Below, piece after piece: positions 8,212-17,275 of a stretch of 64,000 bases of DNA. The notes below the pieces were generated by a model. It saw only the letters and a program-made list of their open reading frames with translations, did no database searches and was not told the origin of the DNA. Position numbers and translations under genes: made by a program. The stretch covers positions 1 through 64,000 of the forward strand of contig CAYWGC010000004.1 in NCBI GenBank assembly GCA_964457755.1. Direction: 5' to 3'. How positions within the stretch are numbered: position 1 is the first letter of the stretch; each line of letters starts with the position of its first letter. Source of the DNA: Tharpella sp964457755. GTDB taxonomy: Bacteria; Desulfobacterota; Anaeroferrophillalia; Anaeroferrophillales; Tharpellaceae.

Positions 8212-10362
8212 TCATCCTTCATCCTTTATCAACTGCCATTCATCATTTACTGCGTCCTTAAAATCTCGCAGATCCTCATCCATCAGTCGGCACCCTTCAA
8301 GCATGATCGCCTCCGTGCTCCCAAAAACATTTCGTTCCGGTAAGCGCTCGGGAGTTTTGACCTGAAAAAAACCACTTTCCCAGGTTAAAAGTTTGTAGAT
8401 GGCGGTTTCTCCTTCCAGCTCTTCACAGCGGGCGTTGATGATTTCGCCAAGATGAAGATAAACCTCAGCCGAATTTTTCTCCTGATCCTGAAGGGTTATC
8501 AGGGCGTCCTTTTCCCGGTTGGCAAGAATCTGGATGGTTTCCATAAAACCCATCTCCTCCAAAGACCCGGAAACGCCATCGGGAACGGCATCGTTGTCCC
8601 GGCGTTGGCTCTGCTGAATCAATCGGTTAAGTTTTAGAAAAGCAATCTGAGAGCTGCTCTCTTTGCCAATGAAATCGTCACTGCCGGCAAGCAGAGCTGC
8701 CGAAATGGTCGTTTCCTGGTTTTCGGAAGAGAAAAAGACAAATGACAAATTTTTATTTTGTTCTTTGATCTTTTTGCAGAAGCTTATGCCGTCGTAATTT
8801 TCATGAGCGATCTCACTGATAATCAGAATTGTCTGTTGTTGTTTCAAGCGGGCAAGGGCTTGCTCGCTGGTTATGGCGAAGTTGACTTCGTAACTTTCCT
8901 TGATCAGACGCTCATATAAATCACCCTGATCGCGTTCAAAAGATGGGTCTAAAACCAGTATCGTACCGTTGCTCTTCTTCACCCCCGAGAGATGTTGCTC
9001 ATGATTAATGATCTGGAGAAGTTCTTCAGCCAATTGGTGATCGATCAGTCCGCTAGGCTCTTTGCTTAAGTGCTGATGGAAATTAACCTCAGTAATATCT
9101 TTTAAATTGTTATTTCCAGGACCGTTAATGAACCAGAGAAGCAGAGTGATAATTCTCGCTTCGAGCGGAGCTTGGGCCGCTGGCTGATTGATTTTTGAGA
9201 TGATCTCTGAAAGGCCAAAACTGTCTTCGATCTCTTTTAAAGTAGCAGCCGACTTTTCGTAAGGAAGTACCGGAATAAGAGAAAAAATATTGTTTTCCTG
9301 ATCCTTGTCAGGGTGGTTGTCGTAGGTTCCGATCTCCTTTAAATAGATTGCCAGGAGGAGGGCTTGCTGCGATTTTCGTTTAAGCCCCAGAGCGGTTGCC
9401 AACAAGCGGGCATAATGGACAGTTGTATGGCAGGCCTGGCTGGTTTCCAAGTTGTCTCTGGTCAATGTTTTGAGCAGAAGTTTGACGGTTGTCAGATAGT
9501 TACGGAACAGTTCCTCCGGAGCGATCTCTTCGCCGAGTAAAATGCCACCAAGATTGCCAAAATAACGGATTTCAGTTTGACATTTTTGTTTTTTGAGAAA
9601 TGACTCAAGATTTTGTGTCTGTGAGTGAAAGACTCGTCTTTTTAAGATGTAAACCGCGTCTTTTTTGGAGAGTTCCTTGATTGCTTCACTCTCATCGACT
9701 ACCGCCGCCACTTGATATCCTTCAAGGGCTAATAGGGTGCTGATGGCTCGGCGTACACTGTGGTCGGGTTCAATCAAGATGACTCTTTTGCCGGCTGGCT
9801 GGAGTTGGCTTTTAGAGGCAATTTCTTCTCTTTGACCTGGGACTGTCTTGCCATCTTCTCCTTTAATCTCAAAATCGATGATTTTAAAGTCGAAGGGGAG
9901 TTCTATCTTTCGTTTTTCCCGTTTGACTTCTTTGTTTAGGTAGTACTTGTTGATGGAATCATTAATCTCGGTCTGAGAGGCAACCCGCCAAACTATACCT
10001 GCCCCGTCTGCTAAGTGGCTTATTTTACTTTTGCAGAGCTTGTTTTCGGGCTGGCAGCTGACAACGGCCAATTGTTTTTCATTCCCACCAATAGGGAGGC
10101 TCAGGAGGAGCCGTACGATCTTAAGTTGAAATTCATCTTTACCATCAATACCCTTTTGGAAAACCGGATAGTAAGGCAGTTGGTAATGTAAGGCGTAGGC
10201 TTTGCCCAGTTTGGCGTAGTCAGCCAGTCCGAGAAAAAGAAGGCTCTCTTCCAGGCTCTCATTCTCAACATTTTTCTGCCGCTCTCTGGCGTTACGTAAC
10301 TCTTTTTCAGAGAGCAGCCGATTTTTTATTAATATTTCAGCTAGTTGTACGTCGGTTAGCAT
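8212..10362 (-). CDS. Multidomain PATAN (DUF4388) regulator with degenerate receiver domains
   Basis: About 716 residues. Order seen: a GspE/PilB N-terminal-like region (1-145), a receiver-like domain (about 194-300) whose phosphoacceptor strand reads VYILKRR with no Asp, a helical region resembling an HD domain with the metal residues lost (about 312-400), a second receiver-like domain (466-590) with Glu517 where the phosphoacceptor Asp is expected (IISE), and a C-terminal PATAN domain (596-700). The upstream ATG at 10374 has no ribosome site, while AGGG lies just before the ATG at 10362, so the shorter start is preferred. It converges on the two pilT genes. A role in pilus or twitching control is inferred from domains and position only. 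Confidence 0.75.
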   Translation of the reverse strand: MLTDVQLAEILIKNRLLSEKELRNARERQKNVENESLEESLLFLGLADYAKLGKAYALHYQLPYYPVFQKGIDGKDEFQLKIVRLLLSLPIGGNEKQLAVVSCQPENKLCKSKISHLADGAGIVWRVASQTEINDSINKYYLNKEVKREKRKIELPFDFKIIDFEIKGEDGKTVPGQREEIASKSQLQPAGKRVILIEPDHSVRRAISTLLALEGYQVAAVVDESEAIKELSKKDAVYILKRRVFHSQTQNLESFLKKQKCQTEIRYFGNLGGILLGEEIAPEELFRNYLTTVKLLLKTLTRDNLETSQACHTTVHYARLLATALGLKRKSQQALLLAIYLKEIGTYDNHPDKDQENNIFSLIPVLPYEKSAATLKEIEDSFGLSEIISKINQPAAQAPLEARIITLLLWFINGPGNNNLKDITEVNFHQHLSKEPSGLIDHQLAEELLQIINHEQHLSGVKKSNGTILVLDPSFERDQGDLYERLIKESYEVNFAITSEQALARLKQQQTILIISEIAHENYDGISFCKKIKEQNKNLSFVFFSSENQETTISAALLAGSDDFIGKESSSQIAFLKLNRLIQQSQRRDNDAVPDGVSGSLEEMGFMETIQILANREKDALITLQDQEKNSAEVYLHLGEIINARCEELEGETAIYKLLTWESGFFQVKTPERLPERNVFGSTEAIMLEGCRLMDEDLRDFKDAVNDEWQLIKDEG

Positions 10363-10518
10363 CAAGACCCTCATTGAGAGTTGGTTGTAGACGAATATTT
10401 ACCTTGCTCCATTATCAATCGAGGCCTAAACTTTAAGCGGCCACCGGCATGGACATTTTAAAATACACTTAATCTGGTGTTTTGTCATCTAACTTAATGC
10501 GCTGGACAGGTTTAGCTC

Positions 10519-11118
10519 TCATGTTTTTTTATGTTTTGCTTCAGAAAGGAAAGCTTCTATATTATCGTTTAACATCAATGGCAAAATATGCGACAATTCA
10601 GAATCGTCTAAACTCCACCATTTCAATTGTAGTAATTCTTCTATTATTATTTCGGGGAATCTTTTTTTTATAAAGCAAGCGGGATTGCCTGCCCATATAG
10701 CATATGGATCTAAGTCCTTCGTTATTACCGACCTGGCACCGACGACCGCACCATCACCAATGGTAACACCAGACATAATTATGCTTTCGGTGCCTATCCA
10801 CACATCGTTGCCAATAGTCACATCACCTTTTGTTCTTGGGTGCCCACTGATATTTCTCGCACAATCCCATAATGCTGGGAAAGGATAAGTCGTTGCCCAA
10901 TCTATTCTATGCTCTCCTCCTAAAAAGATTTTGACTCCTTTCGCTATTGAACAAAAAGCCCCAATTTTCAAAGTTGAACCTTCCTTCCAAGTCCTAATCT
11001 CTGGGTTGCCATAGCTATGTCGTCCAATATCATATTGGGGATACTTATCTTTAAGTATTTTTGTTTTATTGAAGACTATGCTCTTAATACGCCTTTTAAA
11101 ATAATCAACAAATTTCAT
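10519..11118 (-). CDS. CatB-like hexapeptide-repeat O-acetyltransferase
   Basis: 199 residues with the left-handed beta-helix repeats of xenobiotic/CatB-type acyltransferases: IGAFCSIAKGVKIFLGG, then VTIGNDVWIGTESIIMSGVTIG with the extended loop and a GNPA motif near the C-terminus. The family acetylates sugars or antibiotics with acetyl-CoA; the substrate here is unknown. The gene is AT-rich compared with its neighbours and stands alone between the PATAN regulator and pilA, so it may be a recent arrival. Its position beside a glycan region suggests sugar acetylation (inference). Confidence 0.82.
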   Translation of the reverse strand: MKFVDYFKRRIKSIVFNKTKILKDKYPQYDIGRHSYGNPEIRTWKEGSTLKIGAFCSIAKGVKIFLGGEHRIDWATTYPFPALWDCARNISGHPRTKGDVTIGNDVWIGTESIIMSGVTIGDGAVVGARSVITKDLDPYAIWAGNPACFIKKRFPEIIIEELLQLKWWSLDDSELSHILPLMLNDNIEAFLSEAKHKKT

Positions 11119-11144
11119 AATACCTTCTCAGGTTAACATTTATA

Positions 11145-11169
11145 TGATCAGGTCTATTCAACCTGATCA
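11145..11169. promoter_or_regulatory. Perfect 9-bp inverted repeat upstream of the acetyltransferase
   Basis: TGATCAGGT (11145-11153) and ACCTGATCA (11161-11169) are separated by seven bases. It lies 27 bases before the reverse-strand acetyltransferase start. No T-run follows on either strand, so an operator is more likely than a terminator; the function is unproven. Confidence 0.4.
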
Positions 11170-11330
11170 GTTGATATCTAGGGCCAATACAGGTCAATTT
11201 ACTTTATTGTAAATATTATTGAAAATTTCAACCTTACTCTGCTAAACAGCAATCAAACTTAATCGTCAATCACTTAAAGCATACAAAAGGGCTTCCAAGT
11301 AAATAAAAATAGAGGATGAGGAATGGTTCT

Positions 11331-11368
11331 TGACAAAAAATGTCAGTGCTGGATGACGTAAATTGTCA
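11331..11368 (+). promoter_or_regulatory. Candidate PilR-type enhancer sites (TGTCA cluster)
   Basis: TGACA (11331-11335), TGTCA (11341-11345), TGAC (11354-11357) and TGTCA (11364-11368) lie 130-170 bases upstream of the -24/-12 promoter. PilR of Pseudomonas is known to bind repeated TGTC sites upstream of pilA; assignment here is by analogy. Confidence 0.35.
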
Positions 11369-11497
11369 GCCTGCTCTATTGTGCAGATTTATTATGGTAT
11401 TATATGAATTCTCCTGTTTATGCTATAATCTCATGGTAAACCATTGAAATCAAGAATAAAAAAAATATTGTTTGATTTTCAATATAAATCTTATTGA

Positions 11498-11513
11498 TGG
11501 TATCATCCTTGCA
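11498..11513 (+). promoter_or_regulatory. Sigma54 (-24/-12) promoter of pilA
   Basis: TGGTATCATCCTTGCA matches the sigma54 consensus with correct spacing between GG and GC. The expected start site is near 11525, leaving a leader of about 90 bases before pilA. Sigma54 control of pilA by PilS/PilR is well established in other proteobacteria. Confidence 0.82.
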
Positions 11514-11613
11514 CTATTCTTCAGTAAAATAAACAACGGAAAGTCAACAATTTTCTTTCAAAGTAATTATCTTTTAACGTAAAATCTTCAAACCTAACAA
11601 AAAGGAGAAAGTC

Positions 11614-12048
11614 ATGAAGAAGACCCGTAAAAACAACAAAGGTTTCACCCTGATCGAACTGATGATCGTCGTCGCCATTATTGGTATCCTGGCAGCCGTT
11701 GCGATCCCGATGTACAAAGTCTATATTCAAAAAGCGCGTTTTGCCAGTGCCTGTACACCGACGATTCATGCGGTGCAGACCAATGCCGCCGCGCACTTCT
11801 CACTGAAAAATTTATTTCCAACTAATATAACCGTACTCACCGCTGAGGCTTCAACCTCAGCTATCGATCTTTCTACTGCTACCGCCGCGGGTGTGTATTC
11901 GTTTGTGTTGAACTCTGGTAACGGTACCATCGCAGATCTGATTACCGCTTATGGTGCGACCATAGATTGTTCTGCGGTAACAGACGCAGGGAAGATTATC
12001 GGGTGGAATAATTCCGGCGCTCTCGCCGAAGGTCTTGGTATGGATTGA
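11614..12048 (+). CDS. pilA: Type IV major pilin
   Basis: 144-residue prepilin. A short basic leader ends at Gly10, where PilD would cut before Phe11; Glu15 is the conserved Glu5 of the mature protein, and the hydrophobic helix LIELMIVVAIIGILAAVAIP follows. The C-terminal half is a globular pilin head with two cysteines (residues 48 and 121) that could form a disulfide. An AAAGGAG ribosome site precedes the ATG. A -24/-12 promoter lies upstream and a hairpin downstream, so it is probably transcribed strongly on its own, with some readthrough into the TPR gene. The full-length head makes it unlike the short Geobacter-type PilA-N. Confidence 0.93.
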   Translation: MKKTRKNNKGFTLIELMIVVAIIGILAAVAIPMYKVYIQKARFASACTPTIHAVQTNAAAHFSLKNLFPTNITVLTAEASTSAIDLSTATAAGVYSFVLNSGNGTIADLITAYGATIDCSAVTDAGKIIGWNNSGALAEGLGMD

Positions 12049-12079
12049 GCACGTAGCTGGTCATAAGTCCTGAATTGAA

Positions 12080-12117
12080 AAAGAAGGGGTGCTGGTGTCA
12101 ACTGGTGCCCCTTCTTT
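12080..12117 (+). terminator. Hairpin after pilA
   Basis: AAAGAAGGGG (12080-12089) pairs with CCCCTTCTTT (12108-12117). The T-rich end is weak, so it may attenuate rather than stop transcription into the downstream TPR gene, or stabilise the pilA mRNA. Confidence 0.65.
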
Positions 12118-12154
12118 GAGTTGGGAATATGTACGTTAGTCGGGGAGTCTTTAG

Positions 12155-14563
12155 GTGAAGATGTTTTTTGAGAGAAGGATAGAATACCTGTTGTTGTCGG
12201 TAATCGTGATCCTGATTTTATCGTCTTATGCGAATACTCTTTACGCCCCGTTTGTTCTTGATGATATGCACAGTTTTGTTGAGCAGCCTCTGGTGCTCAA
12301 CTTTGATTTTACCTGGGAGAGCTTTCTCAAACTGGCCGAGACACCTTTTGGCTGGAAGCGTTTCCTGCCGGTATTGACCTTTGCCCTTGATCTGCAATGG
12401 GGTTCCGGCACACTTATCGCGTTTCACATAACGAATATCATTATCCATATCCTTGCGACTTTAGCCCTCTTTTTCCTGCTTAAATCATTATTTGAATTAA
12501 TTTCTGGCGATTATCCCTCTTTTTTAGGAGATGGGCGGTTTACGACTTCGATTGTAATCTTGTCTACGGTCGGGCTTTGGGCCTTGAACCCGATACAGAC
12601 CAATGTCGTAACCTACCTGGTGCAGCGCATGACATCGATGGCTGCTCTCTTCTATTTTCTTGCTCTGGGATGTTATCTGCGCGGGCGGTCCGCCCATCTG
12701 CAAAAGGTTGACAATAGAAAATTTTTACTCTGGTACTTTTTGACTGCACTGTTCGCAATCTGCAGTTTTATGTGTAAGGAGAATACCGTAACCCTGCCGG
12801 TTGTGATAGCTCTGGTTGAATTTCTCTTTGTTTGCGATGGTTCCGTATCAAGGTTTCTCAAGAAGTACATAGTGGTGTTGATCCTGGCAATACTGGTACT
12901 GATACTGATTATTTACTTCAAGTTGCCGGGGTTGCTGGAGGGGTATGGCAAGCGTCATTTTACACTTTCTGAACGATTGCTTACGGAATTAAGGATTGTC
13001 TCATCATACATATTTGTCCTTTTGTTACCCCTGTCGCGTTTTCTCAATCTAGAACATGATCCGGTATTGTCAACCTCTCTTTTTGCGCCGATTTCGACCT
13101 TTGTCTCGCTGGTATTTCTATCGATTGTCATAATTTGTGCGTGGCGTGCGAGAAAACGTTATCCGCTGGTAACTTTTGCTGTTTTCTGGTTCTTTATCAA
13201 TCTTCTGCTTGAATCCAGTTTCATTCCCCTGGAACTGAAGTTCGAACATCGTCTCTATCTGCCGTCGGCAGGCCTCTATCTTGCTGTATCATTACTTGTC
13301 GCCGGGTTGATTATCTGGCTTTTTTCAGGAAGGGCTGTGGATAGGCGCAATTTTGGAATAATAGTTGTTACGTCCATCGTAGTCGTTTTGTCGGGATTGT
13401 CCCTTTTAACCTTCAAGCGCAATCTGGTCTGGCAGGACGCGGTTACTCTATACAGAGATTGTGCGCTCAAGTCTCCGAACAAGGCTAGATCTCACTCCAA
13501 TCTTGCGCGTGCCTTAATTGAACAAAAAGCCTATAAAGAGGTTGTTGTCGAGTGTGAAAAAGCTTTGGTTCTGGGAGTGGAAGGGTATGAGTGTTATTGG
13601 GTTACCGCGGCCAATCTTATTGTGGCCATATCGAAGACGGGGGATGATCGGTGCGCCATCGAAAGGGCGGAAAACCTTCTGGAAAATTCTCCTGAAAATG
13701 CTAAAATTAACGATCATACATCATTTTTACACAATCTGGGAAAGACCTACATTGATGAGTCGATGTACCAGAAGGCTTATGATATCTTTCTGCGGGGATT
13801 TAAGTTGGCATCGAAAAATAGATATGCCGACCCGAGATGGGAGACTGATATGAATCTTTTTGCCGGCGATCTTTTCAGCTTTTTGAATAGTTGCGCCGAA
13901 AAGAATATACATCTGGATACGGAGGGTTTGATAGCTGATGGTCCGAATCTGTCGGTTTATGAAAAAATGGCAAGGTTTAGTCTTGAGATGGATGTTCCCG
14001 AATTGGCGGAGCTGTATTGTAAGCGCAGCTTAGTTAAAGAAGGAGAGATGCCGCCGGGTTGCGTCGATGTCAGTAAGATACTAGAAGAGAGATATTCACT
14101 GAATGCTTTGCAGAAGCTGAGGGGAACGATAAAAACAAACTATTTTCATCACCCTTTTGCCGGCAAATTTAATTTTTATATGGCAGTTGTGTATGGCCTG
14201 GAAAAGGTTGGACTGTCGGATTTTTTTTTGATAGACTATTTTTTGCAATTGGCGGCTGAATTACAACCGGATAACCCTGATGTTACCTTGTTACGATCTT
14301 GGTTGTATTATCAAAGATCACAGTTTGACGATGCGATTTGCGAAGTTGATAAAGCCATAGACCTGGACAATGAATATGCTCAACTCTGGATAAATCGCGG
14401 ACTGTATAGTATTGACGCCGGAAGAGTTGAAGATGCTTTATCAGACCTTGCAAAGGCGAAAGAGTTATATCCAGATAATCCGAAGAACAGTAAACTTAAT
14501 ATTTTTATTGCTGAGGCCAAAGTTAAAATGTTATTAAATAGTCAAGGGGATGATCATGAGTAG
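12155..14563 (+). CDS. GT-C-like polytopic membrane protein with C-terminal TPR repeats
   Basis: 802 residues. The N-terminal half has about ten hydrophobic segments; the first is followed by an Asp-Asp pair (residues 36-37), the position of the acidic catalytic motif in GT-C glycosyltransferases of the PMT/TMTC type. A conserved-looking NPIQTNVVTYLVQR stretch follows. From about residue 440 come TPR-like helix pairs, clearest at 700-790. Similar proteins transfer lipid-linked sugars to exported proteins. Placed between two pilin genes and overlapping the second, it is a candidate pilin or surface-protein glycosyltransferase (inference). The start is GTG with GGGGAG 7 bases upstream; an ATG six bases later is possible. 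Confidence 0.7.
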   Translation: MKMFFERRIEYLLLSVIVILILSSYANTLYAPFVLDDMHSFVEQPLVLNFDFTWESFLKLAETPFGWKRFLPVLTFALDLQWGSGTLIAFHITNIIIHILATLALFFLLKSLFELISGDYPSFLGDGRFTTSIVILSTVGLWALNPIQTNVVTYLVQRMTSMAALFYFLALGCYLRGRSAHLQKVDNRKFLLWYFLTALFAICSFMCKENTVTLPVVIALVEFLFVCDGSVSRFLKKYIVVLILAILVLILIIYFKLPGLLEGYGKRHFTLSERLLTELRIVSSYIFVLLLPLSRFLNLEHDPVLSTSLFAPISTFVSLVFLSIVIICAWRARKRYPLVTFAVFWFFINLLLESSFIPLELKFEHRLYLPSAGLYLAVSLLVAGLIIWLFSGRAVDRRNFGIIVVTSIVVVLSGLSLLTFKRNLVWQDAVTLYRDCALKSPNKARSHSNLARALIEQKAYKEVVVECEKALVLGVEGYECYWVTAANLIVAISKTGDDRCAIERAENLLENSPENAKINDHTSFLHNLGKTYIDESMYQKAYDIFLRGFKLASKNRYADPRWETDMNLFAGDLFSFLNSCAEKNIHLDTEGLIADGPNLSVYEKMARFSLEMDVPELAELYCKRSLVKEGEMPPGCVDVSKILEERYSLNALQKLRGTIKTNYFHHPFAGKFNFYMAVVYGLEKVGLSDFFLIDYFLQLAAELQPDNPDVTLLRSWLYYQRSQFDDAICEVDKAIDLDNEYAQLWINRGLYSIDAGRVEDALSDLAKAKELYPDNPKNSKLNIFIAEAKVKMLLNSQGDDHE

Positions 14564-15032
14564 TTTAAAGAGGGTATTTGTTGTTAGTTGTAAAGCCTTT
14601 CGGATAAATTATAATGGCTTTACATTAGTCGAATTAATGATTACAGTTGCCATATTATCTATCTTGGCAGCGGTGGCAATCCCTGCATATTCCAACTACA
14701 TCAATCGTGCCAAACAGGCCGACGCAATTATTGGTCTGAAAGCGGCGCAGATGGCTCAGGAACAGTTTTTTAGTGAGAATAATGCCTATTCAAGTACTGT
14801 AGATATCCTTCCTGGTTTTTCTGATGCTACGGTTGACAACTCTTATGTTAAAGGTGAATATACGCTTAGTGCCAGTGCTTCGACAGTCCCATCATTTTCG
14901 ATTGTAGCGATAAGGGTTGTGGGTGGAGCTACTGATCGTTGGACGATTAGTGATACCAATGTCAACCCGGTTTTTGACACCTCGGTTTCCGGAATTAAAG
15001 GTTATTCTGTTTTTAGTTGGATTTTTGACTGA
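14556..15032 (+). CDS. Type IV pilin-like protein (minor pilin or PilE-type)
   Basis: About 158 residues. The N-methylation motif is intact: a leader of about 21 residues ends at Gly before FTLVELMITVAILSILAA, with Glu at mature position 5. AAGGGGA at 14544-14550 supports the ATG at 14556 rather than the one at 14550. The gene overlaps the end of the TPR protein by eight bases, so both are co-translated. The head, with residues like QMAQEQFFSENNAYS after the helix, resembles PilE-type minor pilins. The unusually long leader for a type IVa-like pilin is the odd point. Confidence 0.88.
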   Translation: MSSLKRVFVVSCKAFRINYNGFTLVELMITVAILSILAAVAIPAYSNYINRAKQADAIIGLKAAQMAQEQFFSENNAYSSTVDILPGFSDATVDNSYVKGEYTLSASASTVPSFSIVAIRVVGGATDRWTISDTNVNPVFDTSVSGIKGYSVFSWIFD

Positions 15033-15132
15033 TTACCCAGCTTGTTTTTTTGATTTGTGATTTTTGCTGTGAAGCGATTACATTGCCTTTTTAGGTGCTA
15101 TGATATATTTTGATTTTTCCATAAGAGAGTGA

Positions 15133-16272
15133 GTGTTCAAGTTTAGAATGGGACGCAAATTACGGGTTTGCTATGTTTTGGCTTACTATTCACCTGACTA
15201 CATAAGGACTTTGACCTTGGTCACGGCGCTGAAAATGGTTCAAGGAGTTGAGCTGTTTCAGGCTCGCAATACCACCCCTGGAGCGTGGCGATATGTTCAG
15301 ACCTTGGGCCGTTTGTTATATATTAGGCTGCGTTATAATCCCGACTGTTATATCCTCGGATTCCGCGGACACGATATCTTTTGGCCGGTTCGCATTATGG
15401 CCTGGGGGAAGATTCTTATCTTCGATGAGTTGATGTCACCCAGTGATGCCATTATTAATGAGGGTAAGAGAAGCAGAAAGGGCACTTGGGGGGGGCGGTT
15501 AATTTTTTTGTACGAAAAATTGATACTTCATGTGGCAGATCTAATCCTTACTGATACCGTTTCTCACAAATCTTTTCTAATGCGTTTTTTCTCACTTTCC
15601 GAAGAAAAAGTGGCTGCGCTTCCGGTGGCTGCCGATGAGGAGCTGTTTTTTCCTGCTGTGCAAATACCGCGTGGTAAGGTACCGGGTAAATTTTTCAATC
15701 TTCTTTTCTATGGGTCATTTCTCCCTTTACACGGTATTGAAGTTATTTTAGACGCAGCATCTTTATTGTGTGAAGAACCGATCAGATTTACCATGATTGG
15801 AGGAGCTCGCCGGGATGAACAGCGTTTGAGGGAGAAAATTAATCGGTTGGGACTTGACAATGTTAGATATCTTCGATGGGTTGACTTTACCGATTTACCC
15901 GAATTGATTGCCGAATGTGATCTTGGTCTGGGTGGGCCTTTTGCTGATACTGCTCAAGCCAGACGCATTGTTACTGGTAAAACTTTTCAGTTTTTGGCTA
16001 TGGCCAAGCCGGTTGTTGTTGGTCGCACGGATGAAAGTCACGGCTTTGTTGACAAGGTGAATGCTTTGATGGTGTCCCGAGGTGATGCCCGGGAACTGGT
16101 TGATGCGGTAATGTGGGCTTTTCATCATAGAGAGGAGCTCATATCGATAGGTGTACGAGGGCGCCGACTCTATGATGAACAATTTTCGCTTGCAGTGTTG
16201 GAGAAACGCTTGCGTGAGGTTCTCAGAAGAATCATTTCATCTCGACAAAGAAATAATATTATAGATATCTAG
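15133..16272 (+). CDS. Glycosyltransferase, GT-B fold (group 1)
   Basis: 379 residues with a Rossmann-like N-terminal domain and a C-terminal donor-binding domain. Visible features are LLFYGSFLPLHGIEVILDA, a FTMIGG strand, YLRWVDFTDLPELIAECD, and the conserved FQFLAMAKPVV region that contacts the nucleotide sugar in GT4-like enzymes. The acceptor and donor are unknown. The start is GTG with AAGAGAG just upstream; the first ATG (15148) lacks a ribosome site. It begins a run of surface-sugar genes after the pilins. Confidence 0.82.
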   Translation: MFKFRMGRKLRVCYVLAYYSPDYIRTLTLVTALKMVQGVELFQARNTTPGAWRYVQTLGRLLYIRLRYNPDCYILGFRGHDIFWPVRIMAWGKILIFDELMSPSDAIINEGKRSRKGTWGGRLIFLYEKLILHVADLILTDTVSHKSFLMRFFSLSEEKVAALPVAADEELFFPAVQIPRGKVPGKFFNLLFYGSFLPLHGIEVILDAASLLCEEPIRFTMIGGARRDEQRLREKINRLGLDNVRYLRWVDFTDLPELIAECDLGLGGPFADTAQARRIVTGKTFQFLAMAKPVVVGRTDESHGFVDKVNALMVSRGDARELVDAVMWAFHHREELISIGVRGRRLYDEQFSLAVLEKRLREVLRRIISSRQRNNIIDI

Positions 16273-16321
16273 TTATTATGAAAATAAGTCAAGCACAATG
16301 CGATAAAAACGGGAGAATCGT

Positions 16322-17275
16322 TTGAGGCAGAGGAGGAATTTATTTTCTTTCGTGGTGCTTGTAAGTTTGCTTGCAGGAATTGCCTACTACCTTTTTTGTC
16401 ATCCCGACCTGTTGGCGGTGTATAGTAATATCTCGCTGATTGAAATATTGGGATTGATGCTTGTCCACGTTTTATTGCTCTTGATAAATGGGCTTCTGCT
16501 TAAATTTTCGGCGCAAAAGTTCTCTTTGCAATTGTTCTACTGGGAGTGTTTTGGTCTTTCAGTTGTCACAGCTATGGGGAATTACCTGACTCCTTTTTCC
16601 GGAGGGATGTTATTGCGTGCCAGCTATATGAAGCGTCGGCATGGTTTCCAGTTTGCCAAGTTTGTCGCCATCTTGGGGGCAAACTACTTGATTTATTTCT
16701 GGGTGATAAGTTTGCTTGGGGTTGGCGTGACAGCTTGGGCCTGGACGGCGGCTTCTGTCAAAGTGCTTCTTATATTTTTTCTAGTTGTTTGGGTTTCGAT
16801 ATCGTTATTGGCACTCTTGCCGGTGGTTAAATTTCCCGGTTCGCATTGGTTGATAGTCAGTGCAAATGTCATGTTTGAGGGTTGGGAACTTATGAAAAAT
16901 GATTCCGGCCTGTTGATTCAGATGGTTGTCTTAGCTCTTGCCAACATTATTTTAAGTGTGGTCTCTTTTTGGTTTGCTTGCCGGGCTTTAGGCTTTTCTG
17001 TTTCATTTTTGGCCGCGGCAATAGTCAGTCTGGTGGCGGTCTTTTCGGTGGTTGTCAAAGTAACTCCCGCAAATTTAGGGGTTTACGAGGCTATGGTCTG
17101 CTTTGCAGCCCCGTTGGTAGGTTTGACTGTTGGTGAAGGGTTGATCGCAGCTATTTTATTGAGAGGGGTGGCGATTGTTCCGGTTTTTTCGTTGGGTCCC
17201 TGTTTTAGTTATATGTTGACACGAGAGATGCTCTCTGTAGGTACGACTGCAACAACTTCAGTTGATTCAAATTGA
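16322..17275 (+). CDS. Polytopic membrane protein of the LPG-synthase-TM / UPF0104 family
   Basis: 317 residues with about eight hydrophobic segments and the family pattern of an early GNYLTPFSGG motif (about 90-100) and a later VTPANLGVYEA motif (about 250-260). Family members include MprF flippase domains and AglD-type proteins, thought to move or use lipid-linked substrates. The start is TTG with GGGAG upstream. The end overlaps the next ORF by 14 bases. In this setting it may handle a lipid-linked glycan (inference). Confidence 0.75.
   Translation: MRQRRNLFSFVVLVSLLAGIAYYLFCHPDLLAVYSNISLIEILGLMLVHVLLLLINGLLLKFSAQKFSLQLFYWECFGLSVVTAMGNYLTPFSGGMLLRASYMKRRHGFQFAKFVAILGANYLIYFWVISLLGVGVTAWAWTAASVKVLLIFFLVVWVSISLLALLPVVKFPGSHWLIVSANVMFEGWELMKNDSGLLIQMVVLALANIILSVVSFWFACRALGFSVSFLAAAIVSLVAVFSVVVKVTPANLGVYEAMVCFAAPLVGLTVGEGLIAAILLRGVAIVPVFSLGPCFSYMLTREMLSVGTTATTSVDSN

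Larger units (their letters stand above)
11119..11613. other. Long AT-rich intergenic region upstream of pilA
   Basis: No gene is visible in this 495-base stretch. It holds a palindrome near the acetyltransferase start (11145-11169), a cluster of TGTCA half-sites (11331-11368), a -24/-12 promoter (11498-11513) and an AAAGGAG ribosome site just before pilA. Its length and content fit a regulated pilA promoter with enhancer sites. Confidence 0.6.
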
